This document shows, in pieces, positions 1 through 9,649 of a DNA stretch of 50,619 nucleotides (its first letter is position 1; every line of letters starts with the position of its first letter). The notes below the pieces were generated by a model. That model searched no databases. It was not told the DNA's origin and saw only the letters and a list, made by a program, of their open reading frames with translations. The stretch is taken from assembly GCA_030649335.1 (NCBI GenBank), contig JAUSLL010000108.1, forward strand, positions 1-50,619, read 5' to 3'. This DNA is from Parvibaculum sp. (GTDB lineage Bacteria; Pseudomonadota; Alphaproteobacteria; Parvibaculales; Parvibaculaceae). The translations under genes and the position numbers were made by a program.

Positions 1-30
1 TATACATTCGGAGATTCCTTTTGCGGATGT

Positions 31-801
31 TCAAGAGATGACCCAGCCGGTGAGCTGATATCCAATCAGCACGAACCCGGCTGTCATAATGGCAGTGTTG
101 GCTGTGTAAGCGTGACGCCAGAAGCTCGTTGTCCGCCGCCAGTAGCCCATAACGATGAGGATGACAGCAAGCGCGAGCAGTTGGCCAATTTCGACCCCGA
201 CATTGAAGGCAAGGAGATTTGGCACCAACCCATCGGGAGAGATGTCGTACTCGATGATCTTTGTCGAAAGACCGAAGCCATGGAAAAAGCCAAAGATCAG
301 CGTCGCGATCTTGGTGTTCGGCTGAACACCGAGCCAGCGCTGGAAGGCACCCATATTATCAAGGGCTTTGTAGACGACAGAGAAGCCGATGATCGCATCG
401 ATGATGTAGCTATTAATTCCGACGTTAAAGTAGACGCCGAGTAACATGGTGGTGGAGTGGCCCAGCGCGAACAAGCTTACGTAGAGGCCGATGTGCTTCA
501 TCCGGTAAAGGAAGAAGATCACGCCAAACAGGAACAGAATATGATCGTATCCTGTCACCATGTGCTTGGCGCCGAGGTAGATGAACGGCAAGAGATTGAT
601 GCCGGTGATTTCCTGAATGTAGCCCTTGTCGCCTTCTGCAACGGCATGCGCGATAGCCGTGCCGCCGAGAAGTGGCACTGTCAGAATTGCCAAAAGTATG
701 GGAAGAGCAAGCCGCCAGCGCAAAACATGCGCGCGCAACAGCCCCTCGTAGAAGGGTCCTTGCATGAGATTTCCAATCGTCATCTTTGAGGGTGGCCACA
801 C
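31..801 (-). CDS. HupE/UreJ family membrane protein
   Basis: This 256-residue integral membrane protein has an N-terminal hydrophobic segment (about residues 30-52) that could be a signal or first membrane helix, followed by about six more hydrophobic stretches. The motifs GYDHILFLFG, ALGHS and GFFHGFGLS carry the conserved His/Asp residues of the HupE/UreJ_2 family. Family members are proposed nickel or cobalt permeases, but the versions found in metal-resistance clusters have no settled function. It lies 12 bases downstream of a His-rich secreted protein on the same strand, so the two are probably co-transcribed. That pair is divergent from a CsoR/RcnR-type repressor and NreB-like exporter. 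The shared operator region suggests metal-responsive expression (inference). An internal ATG at residue 13 is an alternative start. Confidence 0.85.
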   Translation of the reverse strand: MWPPSKMTIGNLMQGPFYEGLLRAHVLRWRLALPILLAILTVPLLGGTAIAHAVAEGDKGYIQEITGINLLPFIYLGAKHMVTGYDHILFLFGVIFFLYRMKHIGLYVSLFALGHSTTMLLGVYFNVGINSYIIDAIIGFSVVYKALDNMGAFQRWLGVQPNTKIATLIFGFFHGFGLSTKIIEYDISPDGLVPNLLAFNVGVEIGQLLALAVILIVMGYWRRTTSFWRHAYTANTAIMTAGFVLIGYQLTGWVIS

Positions 802-813
802 GAGTGGCCGCGA

Positions 814-1209
814 TCAGGCAATGATGGTCAATCTCGGTGGGCGTTCTAATCGGAAGCGTGTGTCAAGGTCGGCAAACACGGACGCAGGGACCAACCAGCT
901 CTGTCCTATCGGTCGCACAGGCTGTGCGAGGGTCGGCAGCGCGCTTGCAGTCTCGTGAGTATGATCAGCCTGATTATGTCCGTGGGTATGACCGGGGTTT
1001 TGTTCGTCTTCAATGCCGTCGTCATGATCGTGCCCGTGAGCCTCAACCTGTACCGCCAGTTCGGCATGACGGGCCGCTTGGGCTGCGGCGAGCGTAATCG
1101 GATTGTGCGAGGCGGAGATTGCGATTGTGGACGACAATGTCCCGAGCGTCATCGCGAAGGCGATGACGAGGCAAAAAGCTATGCTGTGGAACCAATTCGA
1201 CATTCTCAA
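814..1209 (-). CDS. His-rich secreted metal-binding protein (hypothetical)
   Basis: The 131-residue protein begins with a hydrophobic signal-like segment (about residues 10-33). Its central part (about residues 58-85) is dense in His, Asp and Glu, including the motif HGHDHDD and a second run with HTHGHNQADHTH. Such stretches bind Ni, Co, Zn or Cu ions. No catalytic domain is visible. It is the first gene of the leftward arm of the nickel module, followed after 12 bases by the HupE/UreJ gene. The upstream region contains the large palindrome that also precedes the divergent repressor gene. A role as periplasmic metal buffer or chaperone for the HupE protein is inference. Confidence 0.75.
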   Translation of the reverse strand: MRMSNWFHSIAFCLVIAFAMTLGTLSSTIAISASHNPITLAAAQAARHAELAVQVEAHGHDHDDGIEDEQNPGHTHGHNQADHTHETASALPTLAQPVRPIGQSWLVPASVFADLDTRFRLERPPRLTIIA

Positions 1210-1271
1210 CGACTATTAACTCAATCTCTTACAAAACAATTGTCACTTCGGAATTTTCTTGCCAACTGGCA

Positions 1272-1308
1272 ACTTGATACTATCCCCCCCAGGGGGATAG
1301 TATCAAGT
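1272..1308. promoter_or_regulatory. CsoR/RcnR-type operator palindrome between divergent metal genes
   Basis: Two perfect 17-bp arms (1272-1288 and 1292-1308) flank a 3-base centre. Each arm is an AT-rich ATACTAT block next to a run of five G/C pairs. G-tracts flanked by AT-rich inverted repeats are the established operator form of CsoR/RcnR/DmeR repressors. The right arm ends just before the ATG at 1310 of the CsoR-family gene. Binding would therefore block translation-proximal transcription of that gene and could also cover the leftward promoter. Confidence 0.8.
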
Positions 1309-1309
1309 C

Positions 1310-1591
1310 ATGAACGATCATGCTCACTTCCATGCCACACACACCGATATCGTCAATCGGCTGAAGCGCGCCGATGGACACCTCAAAGGCGTCATCGAGA
1401 TGATCGAGGCGGAACGGTCCTGTCATGACATCGCCCAACAGCTTCATGCGGTCGAAAAGGCAATCGCTTCAGCTAAGAAGACCCTGATTCAGGACCACCT
1501 CGACCATTGCCTTGAAGAAGTAGTTGGAAAGCTGGCGCGAGAACAGCGCCGCTCAATCGACGAGTTCAAGGAAATCACCAAGTACCTGTGA
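1310..1591 (+). CDS. Metal-sensing transcriptional repressor, CsoR/RcnR (NreA-like) family
   Basis: At 93 residues this matches the usual length of the all-helical, DNA-binding CsoR/RcnR family. The family core LKRADGHLKGVIEMIE is followed by Cys38, then His63 and Cys67 in the context DHLDHC. These correspond to the Cys-His-Cys ligand positions known from CsoR and InrS. The N-terminus carries four more His residues (4, 6, 8, 11), as in nickel/cobalt sensors that use N-terminal ligands. The gene begins 2 bases after a large G-tract palindrome and is followed 15 bases later by an NreB-like exporter. This is the nreA-nreB arrangement known from nickel resistance, so Ni(II)/Co(II) is the most likely effector. 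Cu(I) cannot be excluded from the ligand set. Confidence 0.9.
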   Translation: MNDHAHFHATHTDIVNRLKRADGHLKGVIEMIEAERSCHDIAQQLHAVEKAIASAKKTLIQDHLDHCLEEVVGKLAREQRRSIDEFKEITKYL

Positions 1592-1606
1592 GGATATTTT
1601 GCCGCC

Positions 1607-2929
1607 ATGCTAAAGGTTCTCGCCAATCGCGTTTATCGACACCTCTTCATGGCGCAGGTCATAGCACTTGTCGGCACGGGTCTCGCCACTGTCGCGCTCG
1701 GATTGCTGGCCTACGACCTTGCCGGTGCTGATGCGGGCAAAGTGCTTGGCACCGCTCTCGCCATCAAAATGATTGCTTATGTCGGCGTAGCACCGATCGC
1801 CGCAGCTTTCGCTGAACGCCTGCCGCGCCGAACCATGCTCGTTACACTTGATTTGGTGCGGGCGGGGGTAGCCGTGTTGTTGCCATTTGTGACGCAGATA
1901 TGGGAAGTCTATGCTCTAATCTTCATACTGCAATCAGCATCGGCCGCATTTACGCCGACTTTTCAGGCAACCATTCCCGATGTCTTGCCAGACGAAAAAG
2001 AATACACGCGAGCGTTGTCTCTCTCGCGTCTGGCGTATGATCTTGAAAGCGTCGCCAGCCCAATGCTGGCAGCAGCTTTGCTCACCGTCATCAGCTTCCA
2101 CGATTTATTCGCAGGTACAGCAATCGGTTTCCTCGCGTCGGCAGCGCTTGTTGTATCCGTCGTCTTGCCGAGCCCAAAGGTGATCGAGCATCGTCGTATC
2201 TATGATCGCACCACACGCGGCCTGCGCATCTATCTCGCCACGCCGCGCCTGCGCGGACTTCTCGCGCTTAATCTTGCCATAGCCGCCGCCAGTTCCATGG
2301 TGATCGTCAACACTGTGGTGCTGGTGCAGGCAGAGTTTGGCCTGACACAACGTGCCACGGCAATCGCCCTCGCAGCCTTCGGCAGCGGATCAATGATCGC
2401 CGCGCTGCTCCTGCCTCGCCTTCTGGACGACATGCCGGATCGGAAAGCTATGCTCGCCGGTGCAAGTGTTCTCGTCATCGGATTATTTGTCGGCACACAG
2501 GTACCAAGTTTCGGATGGTTGTTGCCGCTCTGGTTCGTCCTTGGCTTAGGCTACTCGCTAGCGCAAACGCCTTCCGGGCGGCTATTGCGCCGATCTTCGC
2601 GGCCAGAGGATAGGCCCGCACTTTTTGCTGCGCAGTTTGCGCTTTCTCATGCCTGTTGGCTGGTTACCTACCCTGTTGCCGGTTGGCTCGGTGCCACAGC
2701 CGGATTGCCTTTCACCTTTGCCGCGCTCGGCCTGACGGCGGCTGTATCTGTGTTCGTAGCGATGCAGCTTTGGCCGTCGCGCGACGCTGATGTGATCGAG
2801 CACGTCCATGACACGCTCGATGAAGGCCATCCACATATCTCCGAAGCGGCTGGCTTCGGCAGCGGACGCAGACACGCACACGCCTATGTAATCGACAGCG
2901 AACACCCCAAATGGCCTCGCTCGGCATGA
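1607..2929 (+). CDS. MFS metal exporter, NreB-like
   Basis: This 440-residue major facilitator protein has about 12 hydrophobic segments between residues 10 and 390. The region after the last helix (about residues 398-435) contains His-rich pieces such as HVHDTLDEGHPH and RRHAHAY. A His-rich C-terminal tail is characteristic of the NreB/NrsD nickel exporters. The gene follows the CsoR/RcnR-family repressor by 15 bases and would be repressed together with it through the upstream palindrome. Proton-driven efflux of nickel, and possibly cobalt, across the inner membrane is the likely role. Substrate assignment rests on context and the His tail. A general MFS drug-type transporter is the alternative. 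Confidence 0.85.
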   Translation: MLKVLANRVYRHLFMAQVIALVGTGLATVALGLLAYDLAGADAGKVLGTALAIKMIAYVGVAPIAAAFAERLPRRTMLVTLDLVRAGVAVLLPFVTQIWEVYALIFILQSASAAFTPTFQATIPDVLPDEKEYTRALSLSRLAYDLESVASPMLAAALLTVISFHDLFAGTAIGFLASAALVVSVVLPSPKVIEHRRIYDRTTRGLRIYLATPRLRGLLALNLAIAAASSMVIVNTVVLVQAEFGLTQRATAIALAAFGSGSMIAALLLPRLLDDMPDRKAMLAGASVLVIGLFVGTQVPSFGWLLPLWFVLGLGYSLAQTPSGRLLRRSSRPEDRPALFAAQFALSHACWLVTYPVAGWLGATAGLPFTFAALGLTAAVSVFVAMQLWPSRDADVIEHVHDTLDEGHPHISEAAGFGSGRRHAHAYVIDSEHPKWPRSA

Positions 2930-2966
2930 CGTGCCGCTGCAAATCCGGTTCGGAGAAAACAGCGTG

Positions 2967-3401
2967 ATGACCGATATCACCGTCTATACGGGTCTGTTCT
3001 TGGCCTCGTTCGCTGCTGCGACCATCTTGCCTATGCAGTCAGAAGCGGTGCTGGTCGGATTGTTGCTAGCAGATTATTCGCCGTGGCTGCTCATTACAGT
3101 CGCAAGCGTCGGCAATGTCTTAGGATCGGTAATCAACTGGTCGCTCGGACGCGGTATCGAGCGGTTCCGCGACCGCCCTTGGTTTCCGGCAAGTGAAACC
3201 AAGATGGAGCGCGCGCAAAATTGGTATCGGCGCTATGGAAAGTGGTCGCTACTTTTAAGCTGGGTGCCAATTATCGGCGATCCGCTGACCATCATCGCCG
3301 GAGTATTGCGCGAGCCGTTTCCTGCGTTTCTTGTGCTTGTCACAATCGCCAAGACGGGGCGCTATGTTGTTTTGACCATCGCAACATTGGGATTCGCCTA
3401 G
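2967..3401 (+). CDS. YqaA family (DedA/SNARE-associated type) membrane protein
   Basis: The 144-residue protein has several hydrophobic segments and the short charged loop LGRGIERFRDRPWFP, followed by WYRRYGKWSLLLSWVPIIGDP. The RYG...SW.P..GDP pattern is that of the YqaA branch of the DedA-like family. DedA relatives are linked to lipid scrambling and envelope homeostasis, and the YqaA branch has no firm biochemical role. The start at 2967 was preferred over an upstream in-frame ATG at 2931 because the family N-terminus begins near here. The gene is 37 bases after the NreB-like exporter and probably belongs to the same operon. This suggests a supporting role in metal stress (inference). Confidence 0.8.
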   Translation: MTDITVYTGLFLASFAAATILPMQSEAVLVGLLLADYSPWLLITVASVGNVLGSVINWSLGRGIERFRDRPWFPASETKMERAQNWYRRYGKWSLLLSWVPIIGDPLTIIAGVLREPFPAFLVLVTIAKTGRYVVLTIATLGFA

Positions 3402-3825
3402 CGAAAATGTTCTAAGGTCGATGTGATCACGTTAAGTCCCCGTCGCTATGAGGGTATGGAAGCTCTCGAGTTTTCAAGCACAGTAGGCGGCAACTTTCCA
3501 AACATCATAAAGCTCGAGCCAATAGTGGCGAATTGTTTGTACAGCACGGCAGCGGTCATCCTAGCGACAGCGATCCCGGCTGCAACATTTTTAAGCGCGA
3601 TCTTGTGGGCCGTTACGCTACTTCGGTCCTCTGAAGCAAGCGGTCAAGGTATTCTACCAGCGGCAGACTCGACCGAGGAAACCGCCCAGCGCGCGACCGC
3701 TGCAACGCCGATGTCCACGGCAACAATTGTAGGCACTTCGTGTTCCCAGTGAGAACATAGTGTCTCGCTAAGCTGACGCATCAGAACCGTCTTCTCGCAA
3801 AACATAGGCGATCGTTCTTGACGGG
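3402..3825. other. Non-coding or decayed stretch between the Ni and Cu modules
   Basis: No confident gene is present. On the plus strand a GTG-started frame (3423-3752, 109 codons) contains one hydrophobic segment but resembles no family I know. On the minus strand, roughly 3775 down to 3600, short fragments read like real protein (for example VPTIVAVDIGVAAVARW) but are broken by stops and a frame change. This fits an old, decayed gene upstream or downstream of copA. I cannot assign it. Confidence 0.35.
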
Positions 3826-6159
3826 TTACAGATCGACACGTCGCAGCCGCAGTGCATTGCTGATAACCGACACCGATGACAGGCTCATTGCCGCTGCCGC
3901 GATCATTGGCGACAGTAAAAGTCCGGTGACGGGATAGAGTAATCCCGCCGCGATCGGCACGCCGAGAGTGTTGTAGGCGAAGGCGAAGAACAGGTTCTGC
4001 TTGATGTTGCGCAGGGTGGCGCGGGCCAGCTTGCGCGCTCGCACAATGCCCATCAAGTCGCCGCCGAGAAGCGTTATACCCGCGCTCTCCATCGCCACGT
4101 CCGCCCCGGTACCCATGGCGATACCGACATCGGCTGCAGCGAGCGCCGGCGCATCGTTGACCCCGTCTCCCGCCATAGCAATTTTGTGCCCTTCACGACG
4201 CAACTGGTCGATCAGGTCTTTCTTGGCTTCGGGCAACACCCCAGCGCGCACCTCGTCGATGCCGAGTTTACCTGCCACCGCCTGCGCCGTGCGTTCGTTG
4301 TCGCCGGTCGCCATGATGATGCGTAACCCCAGCGCATGAAGTTCCTTGATCGCCAGCGCAGTCGAGTCCTTGATTGGATCGGCCACCGCCACAATGCCGG
4401 CAAGCGCACCATCGACCGCGACGAACATCGCGGTCTTGCCCATCGCACGTAGAGTGTCCGCCTTTGCTTCTGCCTGGGCTGTATCTAGCCCCATCTCCTG
4501 CATCATCGCGGCATTGCCAAGCGCCACTGTGTGTCCGCCTACCTTGCCGCGCACGCCCTTACCGGTGACCGCTTCGAAATCTGCGGCTTCCTGACGAGTG
4601 GCGCCTTGCGTTTCGGCCCCCTCAACGATCGCCTCAGCCAAAGGGTGCTCTGATCCACGTTCCAGCGCTGCAGCAAGGGACAATAAGTCGACGTCCAGCA
4701 TATCCCCCAGCGTGATGGTGTCGGTCAGCTTTGGCCTGCCCATGGTCAACGTGCCAGTCTTGTCGACGATTAACGTATCGACGGCCGCCATGCGTTCCAG
4801 AGCCTCGGCATCCTTGATCAGAACACCCGCCTGCGCGCCGCGCCCTGCTGCCGTAGTGATCGAGATCGGTGTCGCCAATCCAAGCGCGCAAGGACAGGCG
4901 ATGATCAACACCGAAACCGCCGCGGCGATAGCAAAGATTAGCGCGGGTTCTGGGCCGAAGATCATCCAGGCAACGAATGCGACAATCGCGATGGCCAACA
5001 CAGTCGGGACGAACACAGCCGAGACCCGATCAGCCAATCCCTGAATGGGTGCGCGAGACCGGCGCGCATTCGACACCATCGCCACGATCTGCGACAGCAC
5101 CGTGTCGGCCCCAACCTTGCCAGCTTCGATCACGAGGCTGCCGTTCTTATTGATTGTGGCACCCGTCACTGCATCGCCTGGACCCTTTTCCACCGGCATC
5201 GACTCGCCGGTCAGCATGCTCTCGTCCAGAGACGAGCGGCCCTCGATCACCGTTCCGTCGACCGGGACAGCATCACCCGGGCGGACGCGCAACCGGTCGC
5301 CCTCCATTACATTTTCTAGCGGCGCGTCGTATTCCGTGCCGTCGGGGAGAATGCGTCGGGCGGTCTTAGGCGCGAGGTCTAGGAGCGCACGGATCGCGTC
5401 GCCGGTGCGCTCGCGGGCGCGCAGTTCGAGCACTTGACCAACGAAGACCAGCGCCACGATCACAACCGCCGCCTCGAAGTAGGTGCCGACACCCTGGCCC
5501 ATTCGATAGACATCCGGGAAAACACCCGGCAAAAAAGTCGCCACCAGTGAGTAGAGATAGGCCGCCGCCACGCCAAGACTGATCAACGTCCACATGTTCG
5601 GGGACCGGTTCACCACGGAGTCCCAACCACGCTTGAAGAATGGTAGAGCCGCCCAAAGAATGATCGGCGTCGCAATCACAAACTCGAGATAGCTGGCTGT
5701 CTGATGCCCGATCCAGTCTCGTACCGGCAGAGCAACCAATTCACCCATCGTCAGGATGACAAGCGGCACCGCCGCTACTGCCGAAATCCACATCCGGCGG
5801 GTAAAATCGGTGAGTTCTTCACTGGGCTCGTCTGAGGGCAACATCGGTTCGAGCGCCATACCGCAGATCGGACAAGCGCCGGGCGCATCGCGTACGATCT
5901 CGGGGTGCATCGGGCAGGTGTACTGAACGTCGGCCGGAGCGGCCTTCTTGCGCCCAGCCGCTCGACCCGAGGCGTAGAACCACCGATCCGCCTCGAACTT
6001 CGTCTGGCATTTTTCGGAGCAAAAATGGAAGACCTCGCCCTGGAACTCCGCGTGGCGCGTATCGGGCCCGATCGCCACCGTCATACCGCAGACCGGGTCC
6101 TTGGCCGTTTTGGCACCTGCTGGAATTGTGGGCTTTGCGTGTGAATGATCGTGATCCAT
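3826..6159 (-). CDS. copA: Copper-translocating P-type ATPase (CopA type, YHS N-terminus)
   Basis: This 777-residue P1B-type ATPase exports Cu(I) from the cytoplasm. The order is a short His-rich start, a YHS domain (about residues 20-65, DPVCGMTV and HFCSEKC), a heavy-metal-binding domain (about 80-105, YTCPMHPEI and [11 protein letters not shown]), eight predicted membrane helices, the TGES actuator motif, the transmembrane CPC in [12 protein letters not shown], the phosphorylation motif DKTGTLT, and the hinge [11 protein letters not shown]. The last helices contain YN (AYNTLGVP) and MSLSSVSVI, as in Cu(I) pumps. The usual GMxCxxC domain is absent and replaced by the YHS plus metal-binding pair, a known subtype. 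The start MDHDHSH follows a non-coding gap. No copper regulator (CueR or CopY) is visible nearby. Confidence 0.95.
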   Translation of the reverse strand: MDHDHSHAKPTIPAGAKTAKDPVCGMTVAIGPDTRHAEFQGEVFHFCSEKCQTKFEADRWFYASGRAAGRKKAAPADVQYTCPMHPEIVRDAPGACPICGMALEPMLPSDEPSEELTDFTRRMWISAVAAVPLVILTMGELVALPVRDWIGHQTASYLEFVIATPIILWAALPFFKRGWDSVVNRSPNMWTLISLGVAAAYLYSLVATFLPGVFPDVYRMGQGVGTYFEAAVVIVALVFVGQVLELRARERTGDAIRALLDLAPKTARRILPDGTEYDAPLENVMEGDRLRVRPGDAVPVDGTVIEGRSSLDESMLTGESMPVEKGPGDAVTGATINKNGSLVIEAGKVGADTVLSQIVAMVSNARRSRAPIQGLADRVSAVFVPTVLAIAIVAFVAWMIFGPEPALIFAIAAAVSVLIIACPCALGLATPISITTAAGRGAQAGVLIKDAEALERMAAVDTLIVDKTGTLTMGRPKLTDTITLGDMLDVDLLSLAAALERGSEHPLAEAIVEGAETQGATRQEAADFEAVTGKGVRGKVGGHTVALGNAAMMQEMGLDTAQAEAKADTLRAMGKTAMFVAVDGALAGIVAVADPIKDSTALAIKELHALGLRIIMATGDNERTAQAVAGKLGIDEVRAGVLPEAKKDLIDQLRREGHKIAMAGDGVNDAPALAAADVGIAMGTGADVAMESAGITLLGGDLMGIVRARKLARATLRNIKQNLFFAFAYNTLGVPIAAGLLYPVTGLLLSPMIAAAAMSLSSVSVISNALRLRRVDL

Positions 6160-6221
6160 GTCCTGCCAACTTTCATCTGATTTGTTTAAAGCCTGCTCCG
6201 TCCAGCAACTAGAAGGTCGAG

Positions 6222-7616
6222 CTATTTTTTATGGTGATCATGATTGCTTTCCCTAACCGGATTACGCGCGAGGAAAACCCTCACGAACATGAACACCAGC
6301 GCCATGCCGACGATGCCGATTACGACGATGAGCGGGTCAGACCGCCACTTCATCGCAGTGAAAGCGGCGAGCACCACTGCATCAAGCACGATGGCCGTCA
6401 GCAGCACCCAACCACGCGCGCTGATCTCCTGGCGGAGATGCCGGAAAACGCCCAAGTGGATGATAATGTCCATCACCAGGTAAAAGAAGGCGCCGAGAGA
6501 GGCGATCCGACTAAGGTCGAAGAAGACCGTCAGAAAGCCTGCTATCACGACGGTGTAGACGAGCGTGTGATCCTTGATCGCGCCCGGCATTCCGAAATGG
6601 CTGTGTGGGATCATCCTCATGTCGGTCAGCATCGCCAACATCCGCGTGACAGCAAAGACGCTGGCGATCAAACCGGATGCCGTGGCCACTAGCGCAAGCG
6701 CCACCGTCAGGTAGAAGCCGGTTTGACCAAGGGCGGGCTGGGCCGCTTCTGCCAACGCATAGTCCTTCGCCGCGACGATGCGGTCGAGCGGCAGGCTGGA
6801 ACCGACGGCGAAGGCGACGAGCAGATAGACGACAACGCAGATCGCGATGGACGAGACAATCGCCCTGCCAACATTGCGGTGCGGGTCGGTGATCTCGCCG
6901 CCGCTGTTGGTAATGGTCGTAAATCCCTTGAAGGCAAGGATCGAAAGCGCGACCGATGCCACGAAGCCCCCGACACCCATATCTCCGCCCGCAGCCTCGA
7001 AAGAAATGCCGCTCGCCCAGAGACCGGCCGCACCGAACAGCGCGATGCCCCCAACCTTGAGCACGGCCATGACGATGGAAAAAAGCCCTACCGAACGGTT
7101 TCCGGAAACGTTCATGAGATAGGCGAAAACAATCAGGCCCACGCCGAGAACCGGCACGAGAACGCTGTCGGGATCCCCGCCAAACGCCCGCAGCGTGTAG
7201 GTTCCGAAGGTACGCGCGACGAGGCTTTCGCTGATGACCATCGACATCGCCATCAGGAGTGCCGCGCCTGCCGCAACCGTCGTCGGCCCGTAGGCCTTCT
7301 TCAAGATCATCGCGATGCCGCCCGCAGACGGAAAGGCGTTTGACATCTTGATATAAGAATAGGCGCTGAACGCAGTCACGACCGCGCCGACGACGAACGA
7401 GAGCGGAAAGATCGGACCGGCGAGTTCGGCGATCTGGCCGGTCAACGCGAAGATGCCAGCGCCGATCATCACGCCGGTGCCCATGGCGATTGCACTGACG
7501 AGGGTCAGGCTGTTTTTCACATACTTAGTAGAAGATTCGCTTTGTCGGGATTTGTGGTCATGATCCTCAATCACTGGCTTCCTTTCAAATAGCTGACCCA
7601 ATCGCAGGTTGGTCAC
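6222..7616 (-). CDS. APC family permease
   Basis: The 464-residue protein has about 12 membrane segments beginning near residue 38. It carries the amino acid-polyamine-organocation signature in TM1, [16 protein letters not shown], and [20 protein letters not shown] in the TM6 region. The N- and C-termini are hydrophilic and His-containing (EDHDHKS and NHDHHKK), unusual for the family and possibly metal-related. The start codon is GTG at 7616. It lies 62 bases upstream of copA on the same strand and may be co-transcribed with it. Substrate is unknown. Cationic amino acid transport is the default guess, and the metal-island context does not fix it. Confidence 0.85.
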   Translation of the reverse strand: MTNLRLGQLFERKPVIEDHDHKSRQSESSTKYVKNSLTLVSAIAMGTGVMIGAGIFALTGQIAELAGPIFPLSFVVGAVVTAFSAYSYIKMSNAFPSAGGIAMILKKAYGPTTVAAGAALLMAMSMVISESLVARTFGTYTLRAFGGDPDSVLVPVLGVGLIVFAYLMNVSGNRSVGLFSIVMAVLKVGGIALFGAAGLWASGISFEAAGGDMGVGGFVASVALSILAFKGFTTITNSGGEITDPHRNVGRAIVSSIAICVVVYLLVAFAVGSSLPLDRIVAAKDYALAEAAQPALGQTGFYLTVALALVATASGLIASVFAVTRMLAMLTDMRMIPHSHFGMPGAIKDHTLVYTVVIAGFLTVFFDLSRIASLGAFFYLVMDIIIHLGVFRHLRQEISARGWVLLTAIVLDAVVLAAFTAMKWRSDPLIVVIGIVGMALVFMFVRVFLARNPVRESNHDHHKK

Positions 7617-7663
7617 AACGGTCGATCTCTAATTGGAATTTCCGGCTTGCAGTTCTGAGGCCT

Positions 7664-8119
7664 TCATATTGCGCACCTCTTTGATCCCGCAAACCAGAAT
7701 GCGAGGCTCGGCAATACGATCCATTGAGCAAGCGGCGACAGGCCCACTTCGATCACAGGGATCATCGGCATCAGATCGCTGTAAGCCCACGCCGCCCGCA
7801 CGTCAACGTTCAACCATTCGCTAAAGACGGTGTAGCCGAGACCCATTGCGATGGCAGCTAGGGCCACTGGTCGGTAGCCTGCCGCCGGCCAATGGCTGGT
7901 CCCGATCAAGAACAATACCGCCAAGAGCGCACTCATCGCGATGAGAATATCTCCGACAGTGCAATGAAGTGCGGCGACTATGATCTCGCCGGTGCTGCCA
8001 GTTTCCCAAAGTGTATAAAGCGGCATTTGAGCGAATTCCCAGATGAGATTTCCCACAGCCATGAAGAGCAGATAACGCCGCAACGTTTTCAACCAATGGA
8101 ACTCTCCCGTCGACCGCAT
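7664..8119 (-). CDS. Small integral membrane protein, unknown function
   Basis: From the chosen ATG at 8119 the protein is 151 residues with four to five hydrophobic segments, including YLLFMAVGNLIWEFAQMPLY and IIVAALHCTVGDILIAMSAL. The frame is open further upstream to 8365, but that extension is basic, non-hydrophobic and looks non-coding. There is no clear ribosome binding site, so the start is uncertain. It is 47 bases upstream of the APC permease on the same strand, followed by copA. I recognise no named family. It may be an accessory of the copper block. Confidence 0.6.
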   Translation of the reverse strand: MRSTGEFHWLKTLRRYLLFMAVGNLIWEFAQMPLYTLWETGSTGEIIVAALHCTVGDILIAMSALLAVLFLIGTSHWPAAGYRPVALAAIAMGLGYTVFSEWLNVDVRAAWAYSDLMPMIPVIEVGLSPLAQWIVLPSLAFWFAGSKRCAI

Positions 8120-8853
8120 GAAAAAATATTCGATGACGTCCCAACCTCTTGCTGCGTACTTCCTAAAAATAGACAGGCGCCGAGCACGCCTGGATTTTTT
8201 GCGCGCATGCCGATCACTCCCCGGCTTGGACGAGTGGACGCCGCCCCGCGTTCTAACCGTGAATGCATCTAACAATCGCGATAAAATCTGCGCCTGCGTA
8301 ATTAGGCCACCGCTTGGTAATAGCTCTTGGTACCGCGACAATGATCCAGATCGGAGACGAAACAATATTTGCCTAATTAGTGTGCGAGTTACGCCAGCCT
8401 ATATACCGCGCAAAAAGAGATTTTTGATGTGTCTTAGAAATATTGCACGCATCCCGCGGTCGGGTCACAGCGATCGTCGGCATCACCACTTATTCAGCAG
8501 CGCAGGTCCGGGAGAATCCGAACCGCGACGTCCACTACTACCACGTGCATGGCATGATGTGGGGCGGGAGCCAATGGAAGGCGCCGCGATCGCAAAAATG
8601 GACGACGTCGCGAGGAGATCCAGAGCTTGCAGGCGCACTCATGCATATGAGCTTAGCGTGATTAATGGCAGAAAGACGTCCATTGAAGGGGTGCGCTCAG
8701 ATGCCAAGCGAGTACAGCATCCATAAGTATTTACCGCAATTTCAATTAGAACGTCATGAGCCTAGCGTCACACAGCGCAATATTTGGATTTGACCGTTCA
8801 GCGGTCGGTCGGGATGGCCTTGCGCAACAAAAATTTAGAGATCGGATAGTCAG
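8120..8853. other. Long stretch without a supported gene
   Basis: About 730 bases separate the leftward membrane protein from the rightward Met-rich protein. Open frames exist on the plus strand (8118-8726 and 8443-8661), but their translations are rich in Arg and His, have no hydrophobic core and match no family I know. The right part is AT-rich near 8840 and may hold the promoter for the next gene. I see no tRNA, clear terminator or repeat. Confidence 0.5.
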
Positions 8854-9183
8854 ATGCACATGTTTCCCTTTTTCGGAGCACTACTTCACGGAACAGTACT
8901 CGCGACTTTGAGTTTTTTCGTTTTGTTTGCCGCATCAAAAGCCGACGGGCGTATCAAAAGCTTTGGAATTGTTCTGGGTACGTGGTTGGCAATACTTGCA
9001 TTGATTGCCGTGGTTGGGCTGACCTTCATGTCGAAAACAGGCGGTATGGGCGGAATGAATTCCGGCATGATGGGCTCAGGGTCAGGCATGATGCAGGGTT
9101 CGGGGCAGGGCATGATGCAAGGCACAGGGCCAGGTTCAATGCATGGCAGTGATGGCACACAACCTGACACCACTAAACCCTGA
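8854..9183 (+). CDS. Met/Gly-rich small membrane protein
   Basis: The 109-residue protein has two hydrophobic segments (about residues 5-27 and 36-58), then a soluble tail of repeated Gly-Met-Met/Ser units such as GGMGGMNSGMMGSG and GMMQGSGQGMMQG. Methionine-rich tails of this kind bind Cu(I) or Ag(I) in periplasmic copper proteins. The gene stands alone, with AT-rich DNA before it. It lies in the same block as the CopA ATPase and a DUF5676-like protein. A role in periplasmic copper binding is inferred from composition only, as no family domain is recognised. Confidence 0.7.
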   Translation: MHMFPFFGALLHGTVLATLSFFVLFAASKADGRIKSFGIVLGTWLAILALIAVVGLTFMSKTGGMGGMNSGMMGSGSGMMQGSGQGMMQGTGPGSMHGSDGTQPDTTKP

Positions 9184-9361
9184 CGGCGCATGGCTTGCTC
9201 CCAAAGTTTTTCCAAACTGTACGCCGACGCTTGCGTCGCTACAAAATACACAGCGCTGCCCCAATCATTCGCACGGGTAAGCACATCTAAATGGTCGCCG
9301 CATTCAGCGCAGACTGATTTGGCGACAACATCTCAACAAAAAATTTCCAGAGAAAAGCATT

Positions 9362-9649
9362 ATGGCAGAAGTGAGTACGACTTCTAGATCAATGAAAATT
9401 GCATCTCTAGGCCAAGCATTATCTTTGTTCATTGCGATTTCGTACTTGCTCTGCATTGCGTTCGGCTTACTTGCACCCGCAAGATTTCATATGCACGAAG
9501 CTTGGGCACCTCTGTTGCCGGGATTTGAGTGGTTAACATTATCTGGATTTATATTTGGCCTCATTGGTTCGTATCTATACGGATGGTATATTGCGATAGT
9601 CTTTGTGCCGCTGTACCGCTTTGTTGAGCGGCGCCAACAATCTAGCTAA
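9362..9649 (+). CDS. DUF5676-like small membrane protein
   Basis: The 95-residue protein has two hydrophobic segments (about residues 16-37 and 58-84). The latter reads FIFGLIGSYLYGWYIAIVF, and a short basic/polar tail FVERRQQSS follows. The layout and the Gly-Tyr-Gly-Trp second helix resemble the DUF5676 family, frequently seen in metal-resistance islands. Function is unknown. An internal ATG at residue 11 is an alternative start. It follows the Met-rich protein by 178 bases on the same strand, and no other gene lies between. Confidence 0.7.
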   Translation: MAEVSTTSRSMKIASLGQALSLFIAISYLLCIAFGLLAPARFHMHEAWAPLLPGFEWLTLSGFIFGLIGSYLYGWYIAIVFVPLYRFVERRQQSS

